Positions 44,717-52,717 of a stretch of 64,000 nt of DNA are shown in pieces. The stretch is taken from assembly GCF_900112425.1 (NCBI RefSeq), contig NZ_FOLP01000018.1, positions 55,474 to 119,473 on the forward strand. Reading direction: 5' to 3'. Each line of letters opens with the position of its first letter. Position 1 is the stretch's first letter. A program made the translations under genes and the position numbers. The DNA is from Variovorax sp. OK212. GTDB taxonomy: Bacteria; Pseudomonadota; Gammaproteobacteria; Burkholderiales; Burkholderiaceae_C. Under the pieces are notes generated by a model. The model searched no databases and was not told the origin of the DNA. It worked only from the letters and a program-made list of their open reading frames with translations.

Positions 44717-44783
44717 CGTTCGGCGACAAACGGTCGATGTGACTTCGGATGGGTGATGTAGTCACATCTGCATTCGCCGAACG
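44717..44783 (-). ncRNA. Y-RNA-like module A, hairpin form without tRNA body
   Basis: On the minus strand: a perfect 10-bp outer stem CGTTCGGCGA/TCGCCGAACG, 5' loop ATGCA, a perfect 9-bp inner stem GATGTGACT/AGTCACATC, 3' loop GACCGTTTG and a 15-base terminal loop. The outer-stem/loop/inner-stem frame is the same as in modules B-D, but the head is a simple loop. It is the first module after rsr and resembles a classical Y RNA that only binds Ro60. Confidence 0.75.
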
Positions 44784-44806
44784 ACGACGTTCAAATTCTT
44801 CGGATC

Positions 44807-44836
44807 GGGCACCGCGGGCCAAAGCCCACGGTGCCC
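44807..44836 (-). other. Strong hairpin directly after rsr
   Basis: GGGCACCG and CGGTGCCC plus GGGC and GCCC form a 12-bp stem with one mismatch and a four-base loop, 13 bp after the rsr stop. No T run follows, so it is probably an RNA-stability or processing element between the rsr message and the Y RNAs rather than a terminator. Confidence 0.6.
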
Positions 44837-44849
44837 TCTCACTTCTCCT

Positions 44850-46403
44850 TCAGATCGAAGTCTCTTCGATCACACCCACCCAGTGGTCGGCGCCCAGGCC
44901 ACCCGCGGCATACACCGCCAGCAGCTTGAACACTTCGTCGCTGAAGCCGCCGATGTTCAGCACATCGTCACGCTCCTGCGCCTGGGTGGTCGCATACGGC
45001 TGGATGTCGATGCACACCAGCCGTGCCGTCGGGTTGCGCTTCTTGAACGCCGCCCATTCCTGCATGGTCGCGGTACCGCGGCCACGGGCACGGTCGGCCC
45101 ACGACTCGTTGTCCGACACCAGCACCACCAGCTCGGCCTGCGCCTTCTCCTTGTTCAGGAGCGCCAGCGGCGCGCTGCACGAAGTACCGCCACCGCCCAC
45201 CGCCGCCAGCTTGGCCGCGTTGGTCATCACCGAATCACGCGGATTCAGTTGCAGCGGCACCACCTTCGTCTCGAAGGGCAGCACACGCGCATCCGCATTG
45301 CGGCGCAGCACGGCGGCAGCCACCAGCGCGGCCACGTCGATGCAGCGCACCGCGGTGGTCGCCGAGCCGCGGTGGCCGGTGACGGGCGAGCTCATCGAGC
45401 CCGACACGTCGGGGCACACCACCACGCGGCCCTCGAACTGCGGCACGTTGGCCAGCGCGAGTTCCATCGCGTCCTGCAGCGCTTCCTTCACCACGTGCGG
45501 CACTTCCGCGCCGGTTGCGGTCCAGGCCGCCATCAACTGGTACGGCAGCACGCGAACCTTGGCCACCGCCTGCGGATCGCGCAGCTTGGCGGCCACCGCT
45601 TCGGCGAGGCCCGGCAGTGCGAACACGCCGTGACGCGCAAAGGTGTTCATGTTCTGACGCACCATCTGCCACGAACCGCGCTGCGCGATCCGCGCCCAGG
45701 CCTGGGTGTCGAGCTCCAGCGCGGTCAGCATCTGGAACGGCACGTCGGGCACTTCCTGCGTGCGGTCGCGCTTGAAGCGCTCGAAGGCCTGCGTCACCGG
45801 AGGCAGTGCCTCCAGCGCATACGGACGATCGATCAGCCATGCGAACCACGCAGCGCGCCAGGCTTCGGCGGGCTTGGGGTGAACCATCTTCACCACGTCG
45901 GCCAGCGACGGCGTGTTGCCCACGGCGGCGTTCAGCAGCTGCGCCTCGGTCGCTTCGAGCAGCCATTGCTGCACCAGCTTCTTCGGACGCGTACCGAGCG
46001 ACTTGCGGCCCACCGCGCCGGAACGCAGCATCTGCACGAAGTTGCGCAGCATCTTGCCGTTGTCCACCACGCGGGGGAACACCTTGGCGAGCAGCGACAC
46101 GTCGCGCACCGCCAGCGTGGCCGCCAGCAGCGCCGGCATGTCCTTCATGTGGCCGGCGCGGCGGGCGTACACGGCCGTCTTGGCCACGAACAGCGGATCG
46201 ACTTCGCGGGCCAGGGCCAGCACGGCGTCGAGCTGGTCCTTGGCCTGTGCGTAGAAGGTGTTGTTCAGGCAACCGGTGGCCGCGAGCTGCGCCAGCTGGT
46301 GCTTGGGCGACAGCGCATAGGCGGCACCGCCGGCTTCGTTGCGCGTGTCGGCCACGGGTTGCAGGGCACCGCGCAGCGTCTGGAAGAGTTGAAGGTTGGC
46401 CAT
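44850..46403 (-). CDS. rsr: Ro60/TROVE-domain ring protein
   Basis: A 517-aa Ro60 orthologue (Rsr). The N-terminal TROVE HEAT-repeat ring covers about residues 15-320 (VDPLFVAKTAVYARRAGHMKD, KMLRNFVQMLRSG). The C-terminal von Willebrand A domain has the MIDAS motif DVSGSMS (Asp332, Ser334, Ser336). Ro60 binds Y RNAs on its outer surface and misfolded RNA ends in the ring cavity. It is the first gene after the sigma-54 promoter and is followed by four Y-RNA-like modules, then rtcB. The ATG at 46403 has AGGAG just upstream and lies about 50 bp after the predicted transcription start. Confidence 0.93.
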   Translation of the reverse strand: MANLQLFQTLRGALQPVADTRNEAGGAAYALSPKHQLAQLAATGCLNNTFYAQAKDQLDAVLALAREVDPLFVAKTAVYARRAGHMKDMPALLAATLAVRDVSLLAKVFPRVVDNGKMLRNFVQMLRSGAVGRKSLGTRPKKLVQQWLLEATEAQLLNAAVGNTPSLADVVKMVHPKPAEAWRAAWFAWLIDRPYALEALPPVTQAFERFKRDRTQEVPDVPFQMLTALELDTQAWARIAQRGSWQMVRQNMNTFARHGVFALPGLAEAVAAKLRDPQAVAKVRVLPYQLMAAWTATGAEVPHVVKEALQDAMELALANVPQFEGRVVVCPDVSGSMSSPVTGHRGSATTAVRCIDVAALVAAAVLRRNADARVLPFETKVVPLQLNPRDSVMTNAAKLAAVGGGGTSCSAPLALLNKEKAQAELVVLVSDNESWADRARGRGTATMQEWAAFKKRNPTARLVCIDIQPYATTQAQERDDVLNIGGFSDEVFKLLAVYAAGGLGADHWVGVIEETSI

Positions 46404-46461
46404 GTGACTTCTCCTTGTTCGGTTCTTTTTGTTCGATTGTTTTCTGGGGTTGTGATCCTTA

Positions 46462-46478
46462 TTGCAACGGGTGTGCCA
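46462..46478 (-). promoter_or_regulatory. Sigma-54 promoter of the rsr-rtc operon
   Basis: On the minus strand TGGCAC-N5-TTGCAA, with GG and GC exactly ten bases apart, matches the -24/-12 consensus. Transcription would start near 46452, about 50 bp upstream of rsr. RtcR, a sigma-54 activator, is encoded divergently just upstream. Confidence 0.9.
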
Positions 46479-46565
46479 GCGCAGGCCTTGTCGTCGTGAA
46501 GATCTTTCAAGCCATTGATTTGATTGATGTTTTTCTTGAATAACGATACGACGCGCCACTGTCAT

Positions 46566-46594
46566 TTGGAAAATTTATCTTCATTTCTTATAAT
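46566..46594 (+). promoter_or_regulatory. rtcR: Sigma-70 promoter of rtcR
   Basis: TTGGAA at 46566 and a perfect TATAAT at 46589 are 17 bp apart. Transcription would start near 46601, giving a leader of about 18 bases with no visible ribosome site, so rtcR may be poorly or unconventionally translated. Confidence 0.75.
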
Positions 46595-46595
46595 T

Positions 46596-46615
46596 TTGGA
46601 TAGTCTTTTATCCAA
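46596..46615. promoter_or_regulatory. Palindrome at the rtcR transcription start, candidate RtcR enhancer site
   Basis: TTGGATA and TATCCAA are perfect 7-bp arms around six bases. The site covers the predicted rtcR start and lies about 150 bp upstream of the sigma-54 start, the usual distance for an enhancer of a sigma-54 activator. One site could thus activate rsr-rtc and repress rtcR. Confidence 0.65.
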
Positions 46616-46618
46616 TCA

Positions 46619-48226
46619 ATGAAGAAATCCATCGTCGTCATCGGCTTCCTCGGCACGCAGCTCGACGCCGGCCAGGGTGCGGGCCGCTGGAACAAGTGGC
46701 GCCCCACGGTCTCGCTCGCGCAGCACGAAGACATGGTCGTCTCGCGCATGGAGCTGCTCTACACGCTGCGCCACAAGGCGCTGGCCGAGGTGGTGAAGGC
46801 CGACATCACCGCCGTGTCGCCCGAGACCACGGTCAACCTCGTGCCGCTCGACCTCGCCGACCCGTGGGACTTCGGCGAGGTCTACACGCGGCTGTACGAC
46901 TGGGCCCGTGCCTACACCTTCGACACCGAGCGCGAGCAGTACTGGACGCACATCACCACCGGCACGCACGTGGCGCAGATCTGCATGTTCCTGCTGTCGG
47001 AATCGCGCGTGGTGCCCGGCGTGCTGGCGCAGACCTCGCCGCCCAAGAAGCAGCGCGAGGGCGAGGCCGGCAAGTACACGCTGATCGACCTCGACCTGTC
47101 GCGCTACGACGTGATCGCGCGGCGCTTCGACGCGGAGCAGCGCGACGCGGTCGCGTTCCTGAAGAGCGGCATCGCCACGCGCAACGCGCGCTTCAATGCG
47201 CTCATCGACGAGATCGAACGCGTGGCCGTGCGCTCGCGCGCGCCCATCCTGCTGGTGGGGCCGACGGGCGCGGGCAAGTCGTTCCTGGCGCGGCGCATGT
47301 TCGAGCTGAAGCAGGCGCGCCACCAGATGACGGGGCCGTTCGTGGAGGTGAACTGCGCCACGCTGCGCGGCGACGGCGCCGCCTCCACGCTCTTCGGCCA
47401 CAGGAAGGGCGCCTTCACCGGCGCCGCGGCCGACCGCGCGGGCCTGCTGCGCACGGCGCACCAGGGCGCCCTCTTCCTCGACGAGATCGGCGAGCTCGGG
47501 CTCGACGAGCAGGCGATGCTGCTGAAGGCGATCGAGGAGAAGCGCTTCTTCCCCGTGGGCGCCGACAAGGAAGTGGAGAGCGACTTCCAGCTGATTGCCG
47601 GCACCAACCGCGACCTGCGCAGCGACGTGGCGCAGGGGCGCTTTCGCGAAGACCTGTTCGCGCGCATCAACCTCTGGACCTACGACCTGCCCGGCCTCGC
47701 GCAGCGGCCCGAGGACATCGAGCCCAACGTCGACCACCTGCTGGCCATCCACGCGGCGGAGAACCACCGCGTGGTGCGCTTCAACGCCGAGGCGCGCGCG
47801 GCCTACCTGCGGTTCGCGCAGAGCGCGGAGGCGCCGTGGAGCGGCAACTTCCGCGACCTGTCGGCCAGCGTGACGCGGCTGGCGACGCTGGCCGACGGCG
47901 GGCGCATTCCGGTGGCGCTGGTGGAGGCGGAGATTGCGCGGCTGCGCTGGCTGTGGAAGCATGCGGGGGCGGCGCCCGCCGCTGCGGCTGGTGACATCGA
48001 CCTGGACGCACTGCTCGGCGAGGAGCGCGCCGCGGCGCTCGACCTGTTCGACCGGCTGCAGCTCGAGGCGGTGGTGCGCGTGTGCCGGCCATCGCGCAGC
48101 CTCTCGGACGCGGGCCGCCAGCTGTTCCAGGCCTCGCGCGCGCAGCGCAGCGTGGTGAACGATGCGGACCGGCTGCGCAAGTACCTGGGCAAGCACGGAC
48201 TCGAATGGAACGACATTGGCCGCTGA
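46619..48226 (+). CDS. rtcR: Sigma-54-dependent regulator of RNA repair
   Basis: A 535-aa RtcR. Residues 1-180 are the RtcR sensor domain (KKSIVVIGFLGTQLDAGQG, NLVPLDLADPWDFGEVYTRLYDW), a CARF-type fold thought to sense RNA fragments with cyclic phosphates. The AAA+ domain has Walker A GPTGAGKS (214-221), GAFTGA (264-269) for sigma-54 contact and ALFLDE (284-289). The C-terminus has a Fis-like HTH (SLSDAGRQLFQASRAQRSVVNDADRLRKYL). It is divergent from rsr across a sigma-54 promoter, which it should activate. Confidence 0.95.
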   Translation: MKKSIVVIGFLGTQLDAGQGAGRWNKWRPTVSLAQHEDMVVSRMELLYTLRHKALAEVVKADITAVSPETTVNLVPLDLADPWDFGEVYTRLYDWARAYTFDTEREQYWTHITTGTHVAQICMFLLSESRVVPGVLAQTSPPKKQREGEAGKYTLIDLDLSRYDVIARRFDAEQRDAVAFLKSGIATRNARFNALIDEIERVAVRSRAPILLVGPTGAGKSFLARRMFELKQARHQMTGPFVEVNCATLRGDGAASTLFGHRKGAFTGAAADRAGLLRTAHQGALFLDEIGELGLDEQAMLLKAIEEKRFFPVGADKEVESDFQLIAGTNRDLRSDVAQGRFREDLFARINLWTYDLPGLAQRPEDIEPNVDHLLAIHAAENHRVVRFNAEARAAYLRFAQSAEAPWSGNFRDLSASVTRLATLADGGRIPVALVEAEIARLRWLWKHAGAAPAAAAGDIDLDALLGEERAAALDLFDRLQLEAVVRVCRPSRSLSDAGRQLFQASRAQRSVVNDADRLRKYLGKHGLEWNDIGR

Positions 48227-48276
48227 TAGATTCGGCGACCGGACAACACAAAGAGATGGCAGGGAGGAGTGAACCG

Positions 48277-48906
48277 ATGAAGAACATGCGTGGAATGACA
48301 GGCGCCTTGTGGTTTGCAGGCGCGGCGCTGGTGTTCGCCACGGGCGCGCAGGCAGGTGCACCGGCAAGTACGACGAAGGCAGGCGAGCTGCGACCGGGCC
48401 TGTACGAAGGCCTGATGCTGGCGCTCGACGGCGGCGGCGCCGTGAACGGCAGCTTCGCGCAGCAAGGCAGTTGCACCTTCCAGATCACGGGGCGGCTCAG
48501 CTCCCGGAGCGTGGCCGTGGTCCGCACGGTCGGCGACGGTTCGGCGCCCGCCATCGAGGGGCGGTTGTCCGCCGGTCCCGGCAGCACCAGCGTGAGCCTC
48601 ATCCTGCCGGGCGGACAGCAATTGCCGGGCTGCGGCAACGTGCTGCCGCCCTTGATCGACAAGGGCCTGGACCTCGACCTCACGCAGAAGGGCACATGGA
48701 GCCGCCTGGTCCACGTGGCCGCCGACAAGACGCTGCTGCGCAAGTCGCCCGCCGACGCGGGGCGCGCCTACGTCGTTCGCGGCGATGTGCTGGGCGTCGT
48801 GTCGGAAAGCGCAGACCTGCTCGAAGTCGACTTCGTGAACGGGAAAGGCCGCGCGGTGCGCGGCTGGATCGCAGCGAAAGACGCGAAGGCGATCCGCGCG
48901 CCGTAG
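48277..48906 (+). CDS. Exported protein with C-terminal SH3-like domain
   Basis: A 209-aa protein. A Sec signal peptide ends near residue 26 (FATGAQA-GAP). The central part (ELRPGLYEGLMLALDGGG to GCGNVLPPL) is unrecognised, with a Cys pair that could form a disulfide. Residues about 148-205 (LLRKSPADAGRAYVVRGDVLGVVS...RGWIAAKDAKAI) look like a bacterial SH3 domain. GGGAGGAG upstream supports the start. Function is unknown; nothing links it directly to RNA repair. Confidence 0.7.
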   Translation: MKNMRGMTGALWFAGAALVFATGAQAGAPASTTKAGELRPGLYEGLMLALDGGGAVNGSFAQQGSCTFQITGRLSSRSVAVVRTVGDGSAPAIEGRLSAGPGSTSVSLILPGGQQLPGCGNVLPPLIDKGLDLDLTQKGTWSRLVHVAADKTLLRKSPADAGRAYVVRGDVLGVVSESADLLEVDFVNGKGRAVRGWIAAKDAKAIRAP

Positions 48907-48939
48907 CCCCCACGGCTTGCCGCGCTATCCTCCGCCCCG

Positions 48940-49479
48940 ATGGCCATCTGCGCATTCGTCGTGAAAGTGCCCGCCGCCGAGCCGCTGGCCGCAGACCTGC
49001 GCCGCCGCTACGACGCCACGGTGGCACTGGGCGTGCCGGCGCACATCACGGTGCTGGTGCCTTTCATGGACCCCGCACGGGTCACGCCCGACGTGCTGGC
49101 GCGCGCACAGCAAGCGCTCGCAAGAACACCTTCGTTTGCGTTCTCGCTGGCCCGGGTCGGCCGCTTTCCCGAGACCGCGTACCTTGCGCCGGAACCGGCC
49201 GCGCCGTTCATCGCGATGACGCTGGCGCTGGTGGCGGCCTTCCCCGGCTTCTTGCCCTACGGCGGCGAACACGAGGGCGTCATTCCGCACCTCAGCGTGG
49301 CGCACGGCGATGCGCGGCATGCGGCGGAAGCGGCCGCCGAATTGCAGGCGCGCCTGGTCGCGTCAGGCCCCGTGCACGCGCGCTGCACCGAAGTCACCTT
49401 GCTCGAAAACTCGTCCGGCCGCTGGCAAGACATGCACGTCTTCCGCCTGCCTCCTGCTCCTGCTCCTGCAACCCCCTGA
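48940..49479 (+). CDS. 2H phosphoesterase / 2'-5' RNA ligase (LigT-like) protein
   Basis: A 179-aa 2H-fold protein. HITVL near residue 35 and HLSVA near residue 117 are the paired H-x-T/S-x motifs. LigT-type enzymes act on 2',3'-cyclic phosphate or 2'-5' RNA bonds. It is encoded 0.7 kb after rtcR on the same strand, so it may handle the same RNA ends as RtcA/RtcB, although it lies outside the rtc operon. No strong ribosome site precedes the ATG. Confidence 0.8.
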   Translation: MAICAFVVKVPAAEPLAADLRRRYDATVALGVPAHITVLVPFMDPARVTPDVLARAQQALARTPSFAFSLARVGRFPETAYLAPEPAAPFIAMTLALVAAFPGFLPYGGEHEGVIPHLSVAHGDARHAAEAAAELQARLVASGPVHARCTEVTLLENSSGRWQDMHVFRLPPAPAPATP

Positions 49480-49482
49480 TCC

Positions 49483-49812
49483 ATGCGCAACGTTCTCTTC
49501 ATCTGCAGCCGCAACCAATGGCGCAGCCCCACCGCGGAGCAGCTCTGGCGCCGTCACCCCATGGTCTCGGCGCGCTCCGCCGGCACCAGCCCGAACGCGC
49601 GGCACAAGGTCTCCATCGACGACATCGAATGGGCCGACGTGATCCTCGTGATGGAAGAGAAGCACAAGTCGCGGCTGGTGGCGGAGTTCACGCGCATGCT
49701 GGCGCACAAGCCGATCCATGTGCTCGACATTCCGGATGAGTACAAATACATGGACGCGCAACTGGTCGAGGAGCTGCAGCGCTCGGTTCCGTCGATTCTC
49801 GGCATCGAGTGA
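49483..49812 (+). CDS. Low-molecular-weight protein-tyrosine-phosphatase-like protein
   Basis: A 109-aa protein. CSRNQWRS near residue 8 fits the C-x5-R-S phosphate loop, and HVLDIPDEYKYMD supplies the late Asp-Pro-like acid region, here Ile-Pro-Asp-Glu. It is shorter than standard LMW phosphatases (about 150 aa) and belongs to the short group often annotated as protein tyrosine phosphatase. It starts three bases after the 2H phosphoesterase gene, so the two are cotranscribed. The substrate may not be a protein. Confidence 0.75.
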   Translation: MRNVLFICSRNQWRSPTAEQLWRRHPMVSARSAGTSPNARHKVSIDDIEWADVILVMEEKHKSRLVAEFTRMLAHKPIHVLDIPDEYKYMDAQLVEELQRSVPSILGIE

Positions 49813-49836
49813 TTTGCAGAAAGAAACGAATCCGCC

Positions 49837-51141
49837 GTGACCGACATGCTGTCCCGCCTTCGAACGCTCAAGCGGCTCGACCTGGACTGCGCCTGCTTCG
49901 CCGCCAGGTCGCATGGGTACGACCTGAACCCGCCCGTTCCGGAGGAAGAGGTCGCGCGGATGGAAGCAAAACACGGGTGCAGGTTTCCTGACGACTACCG
50001 CAGCTTCATCACCGAACTCGGCAACGGAGGCGCCGGGCCGGCGTATGGCGTGTTTCCGCTCGGCATGCAGGACCATATGCGCGATGTCGGCCCGTGGGAA
50101 GACGGTTATTCGCTCGTCGGAGACCTGTCGAAACCGTTCCCCTTGCGCGACGCATGGAACCTCCCCGACGACTTCTGGGCCCAGCAACCGAACCCCACGG
50201 AAGCAACGCCCGTCGAAGAAGAAGATCGAATGAACGAGGAGTGGGACAAGAAGCTCGAGGCCCACTACTACGCCACCTGCATCACCGACGGCGCCATCCC
50301 CATCAGCCATGAAGGCTGTGCCCTGCGCAATTGGCTGGTCGTGACCGGCGCGCTGGCAGGCACCGTCTGGCGCGATCTGCGGGCGGACAGCAAAGGGATC
50401 CTGCCGTTCCTGAACGAAGACGGAACCCGCATGGGCTTCAATGACTGGTACCTGCAATGGGTCGGGCAGTGCACGCAGCAGGTCGAAGAGTCGCAGGCAC
50501 GCAGCCGGTTGTCCGAGGTCTTCTCGCCCACGCTGTCGAGGCTCTCGAACCCGAAGGCCGCGGCCTTCGCGATCTTCTGCGCGCAGGCCCTGTACCCCAA
50601 CCTCGAGGCCTACGCGGCGGCCATCGGCTTCGGCAAGCAGTTCGCGCTGCAGGACCGGCTCGATGAAACGCTGTGGGCCCAACTGCTGGAACAGCACTTC
50701 GAGTTGCCGGTTGAATGCCACGAAATGGTCGACGGCATGCTTGACATCAAGCACGATCTGGCCAGGCACCTGTCATCGACACAACAGAAACCCGCGCCTG
50801 ACGATGCCGGCATGAAGGCCGCGCTTTTTTCGTACATCGCGGCCTGCGCGTTCTGGTTCGACAAGGGCAGCCCGCGGCAACTGCTGTGTGCCGTGCAGGG
50901 CGCGGTGGCGGCCGAGCCCCTGCCGAGTGCCGTGGAGGCCGAGCTGCAATGGGCGCTCGACCAACTCGAAAGCGAGCCGTCGGAATGGGCGGCCGCGGCC
51001 ACCATCGAACGCCTGAGGGACCGCGCCAAGGCCTGCAAGGCATTCCTGCCGCGACGTCCGCCCGATACCGGCGCGCCAGCGGCAAGCGCACCGGCGAAGC
51101 AGCCGTGGTGGAAGCGCTGGGCCTCGACAGCCCCTGGCTGA
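49837..51141 (+). CDS. SMI1/KNR4 (SUKH) family protein
   Basis: A 434-aa protein. Residues about 25-165 form a SUKH domain (PEEEVARMEAKHGCRFPDDYRSFITELGNGG), with IPISHEGCALRNWLVVTG further on. The remaining 250 residues are helical and unrecognised. SUKH proteins include many toxin-immunity proteins and some cell-wall regulators. No toxin gene is adjacent. The GTG at 49837 is used; an ATG at 49846 is equally possible. Confidence 0.72.
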   Translation: MTDMLSRLRTLKRLDLDCACFAARSHGYDLNPPVPEEEVARMEAKHGCRFPDDYRSFITELGNGGAGPAYGVFPLGMQDHMRDVGPWEDGYSLVGDLSKPFPLRDAWNLPDDFWAQQPNPTEATPVEEEDRMNEEWDKKLEAHYYATCITDGAIPISHEGCALRNWLVVTGALAGTVWRDLRADSKGILPFLNEDGTRMGFNDWYLQWVGQCTQQVEESQARSRLSEVFSPTLSRLSNPKAAAFAIFCAQALYPNLEAYAAAIGFGKQFALQDRLDETLWAQLLEQHFELPVECHEMVDGMLDIKHDLARHLSSTQQKPAPDDAGMKAALFSYIAACAFWFDKGSPRQLLCAVQGAVAAEPLPSAVEAELQWALDQLESEPSEWAAAATIERLRDRAKACKAFLPRRPPDTGAPAASAPAKQPWWKRWASTAPG

Positions 51142-51218
51142 ACAAACAAGACAAACAAGACACACAAAACAAGGCGGCATGCGGCACGGCTGCGGCCAGC
51201 AAGGAGATCCATCCACCC

Positions 51219-51851
51219 ATGTCAGAAATCTACATCAGCACCGACGTCGAATCCGACGGCCCCATCCCCGGCCCGCATTCGATGCTCAGCTTCGGCTCGG
51301 CCGCCTACACGGCCGACAAGCAACTCCTCTCGACCTTCAGCGCCAACCTGCACACCCTGCCCGGCGCCGAGCCCGACCCCAGGACGGCCGCATGGTGGAA
51401 GACCCAGCCCGAAGCCTGGGCCGCCTGCCGCACCGACCTGCAGGACCCGGCGCACGCCATGAAGAACTACGTGGGCTGGCTCAAAGGCCTGCCCGCGCGG
51501 CCGGTGTTCGTGGCCTACCCGGCGGGCTTCGACTTCCTGTTCATCTACTGGTACCTGATGCGCTTCGCGGGCGAGAGCCCGTTCAGCCACTCGGCGCTCG
51601 ACGTGAAGTCCTTCGCCATGGCGATGCTCAGGCTCGACTACCGCGACAGCACCAAGCGCGCAATGCCGCGCCGCTGGTTCGACAAGCTGCCGCACACGCA
51701 CGTGGCGCTGGACGACGCCATCGAGCAAGGCGCACTCTTCTGCAACATGCTCGCCGAGAACCGCGCAGGCGCACCCGGTACAACGCCAGCCGACACAACG
51801 CCAGCCCGCACAACGCCACCCCGCACCCCCCCACCCGGCACGCCCCGATGA
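51219..51851 (+). CDS. DEDD-type 3'-5' exonuclease-like protein
   Basis: A 210-aa RNase H-like protein. STDVESDGP (residues 7-15) is the first DE motif and THVALDDAIEQG carries the last H-x5-D motif of DnaQ-like exonucleases. The C-terminal 25 residues are a Thr/Pro-rich repeat (TTPAD, TTPAR, TTPPR) coded by 15-bp units. AAGGAG precedes the ATG. It overlaps the following lipoprotein gene by 4 bp. DNA or RNA could be the substrate. Confidence 0.78.
   Translation: MSEIYISTDVESDGPIPGPHSMLSFGSAAYTADKQLLSTFSANLHTLPGAEPDPRTAAWWKTQPEAWAACRTDLQDPAHAMKNYVGWLKGLPARPVFVAYPAGFDFLFIYWYLMRFAGESPFSHSALDVKSFAMAMLRLDYRDSTKRAMPRRWFDKLPHTHVALDDAIEQGALFCNMLAENRAGAPGTTPADTTPARTTPPRTPPPGTPR
51780..51824 (+). repeat. 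15-bp tandem repeat coding TTPxx
   Basis: Three 15-bp units of the type ACAACGCCAGCCCGC followed by a degenerate fourth, in frame at the 3' end of the exonuclease gene. Unit number could vary between strains without a frame change. Confidence 0.75.
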
Positions 51852-52717
51852 CCCCCCACCCCGTCGGCCGTTGGGCCGCAAAGCTCGCCAGGCTCGCGCT
51901 GTGCACGCTGCCGCTGCTGCTGGCGGGGTGCGTGCAGTCGATGTTCTATTACCCCGACAGCGTGCGCTACGAAACGCCCGACGTGCTGGGCCTGCGCTAC
52001 GAGAGCGTGCAGTTCGCCAGCGCCGACGGCACGCGCCTGTCCGGCTGGTTCCTGCCCGCGGAAAACCGCAGCAGCCCGAAAGAGGCCAAGGGCACGGTGG
52101 TGCACTTCCACGGCAACGCGCAGAACATGAGCGCGCACTGGCGCTTCGTGGCCTGGCTGCCCAAGCAGGGCTACAACGTGCTGGTGTTCGACTACCGCGG
52201 CTACGGCCAGTCGGAAGGCAAGCCGGAGCCCAAGGGCGTGTTCGAGGACTCCAACGCCGCGCTGAACTACGTGCGCGCGCGCAGCGACATCGACCCCGAG
52301 CGGCTGTTCGTCTTCGGCCAGAGCCTGGGCGGCACCAACGCGATCGCGGTGGTGGGCGCGGGCAACCGGGCGGGCGTGAAGGCCGCGGCCATCGAGTCGA
52401 CCTTCTACTCGTACTCGTCGATCGCCAACGACAAGCTCAGGGGCGCCGGCCTGCTGGTGAGCGACGAGTACGCGGCGTCGAAGTACGTGGCCGCCGTGTC
52501 GCCGATTCCGCTGCTGTTCATTCACGGCACGGCCGACCAGGTGATTCCGTTCGCGCATTCGCGGCGCCTGCTGGCCGACGCGCGCGAGCCCAAGCGGCTG
52601 GTCGAGGTGCCGGGCGCCGGCCACCTCGAGCCGATGACGGCGCTGCGCTTCGGCACCGCCTACCGCAAGGCGCTGACCGAATTCTTCGAGGCCGCGCAGC
52701 ATCCGCTGCAGCAATGA
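51848..52717 (+). CDS. Alpha/beta-hydrolase lipoprotein
   Basis: A 289-aa serine hydrolase. LLLAGC marks a lipoprotein signal with Cys28. The nucleophile elbow is GQSLGG, the acid likely Asp in HGTADQVIPF and the base His in GAGHLE. The family is the BEM46/YfhR-type hydrolases, whose substrates are unknown. It overlaps both neighbours by ATGA, so exonuclease, hydrolase and cyclodeaminase-like genes form one operon of unrelated enzymes. Confidence 0.83.
   Translation: MTPHPVGRWAAKLARLALCTLPLLLAGCVQSMFYYPDSVRYETPDVLGLRYESVQFASADGTRLSGWFLPAENRSSPKEAKGTVVHFHGNAQNMSAHWRFVAWLPKQGYNVLVFDYRGYGQSEGKPEPKGVFEDSNAALNYVRARSDIDPERLFVFGQSLGGTNAIAVVGAGNRAGVKAAAIESTFYSYSSIANDKLRGAGLLVSDEYAASKYVAAVSPIPLLFIHGTADQVIPFAHSRRLLADAREPKRLVEVPGAGHLEPMTALRFGTAYRKALTEFFEAAQHPLQQ

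Noticed and set aside
44807..44836. Terminator between rsr and the Y RNAs
   Set aside because: The stem is strong but no T run follows, and rtcB downstream has no other evident promoter. Kept as a hairpin only.
46404..46565. N-terminal extension of Rsr upstream of 46403
   Set aside because: The added residues do not resemble Ro60, and the extension would start upstream of the sigma-54 promoter's transcription start.
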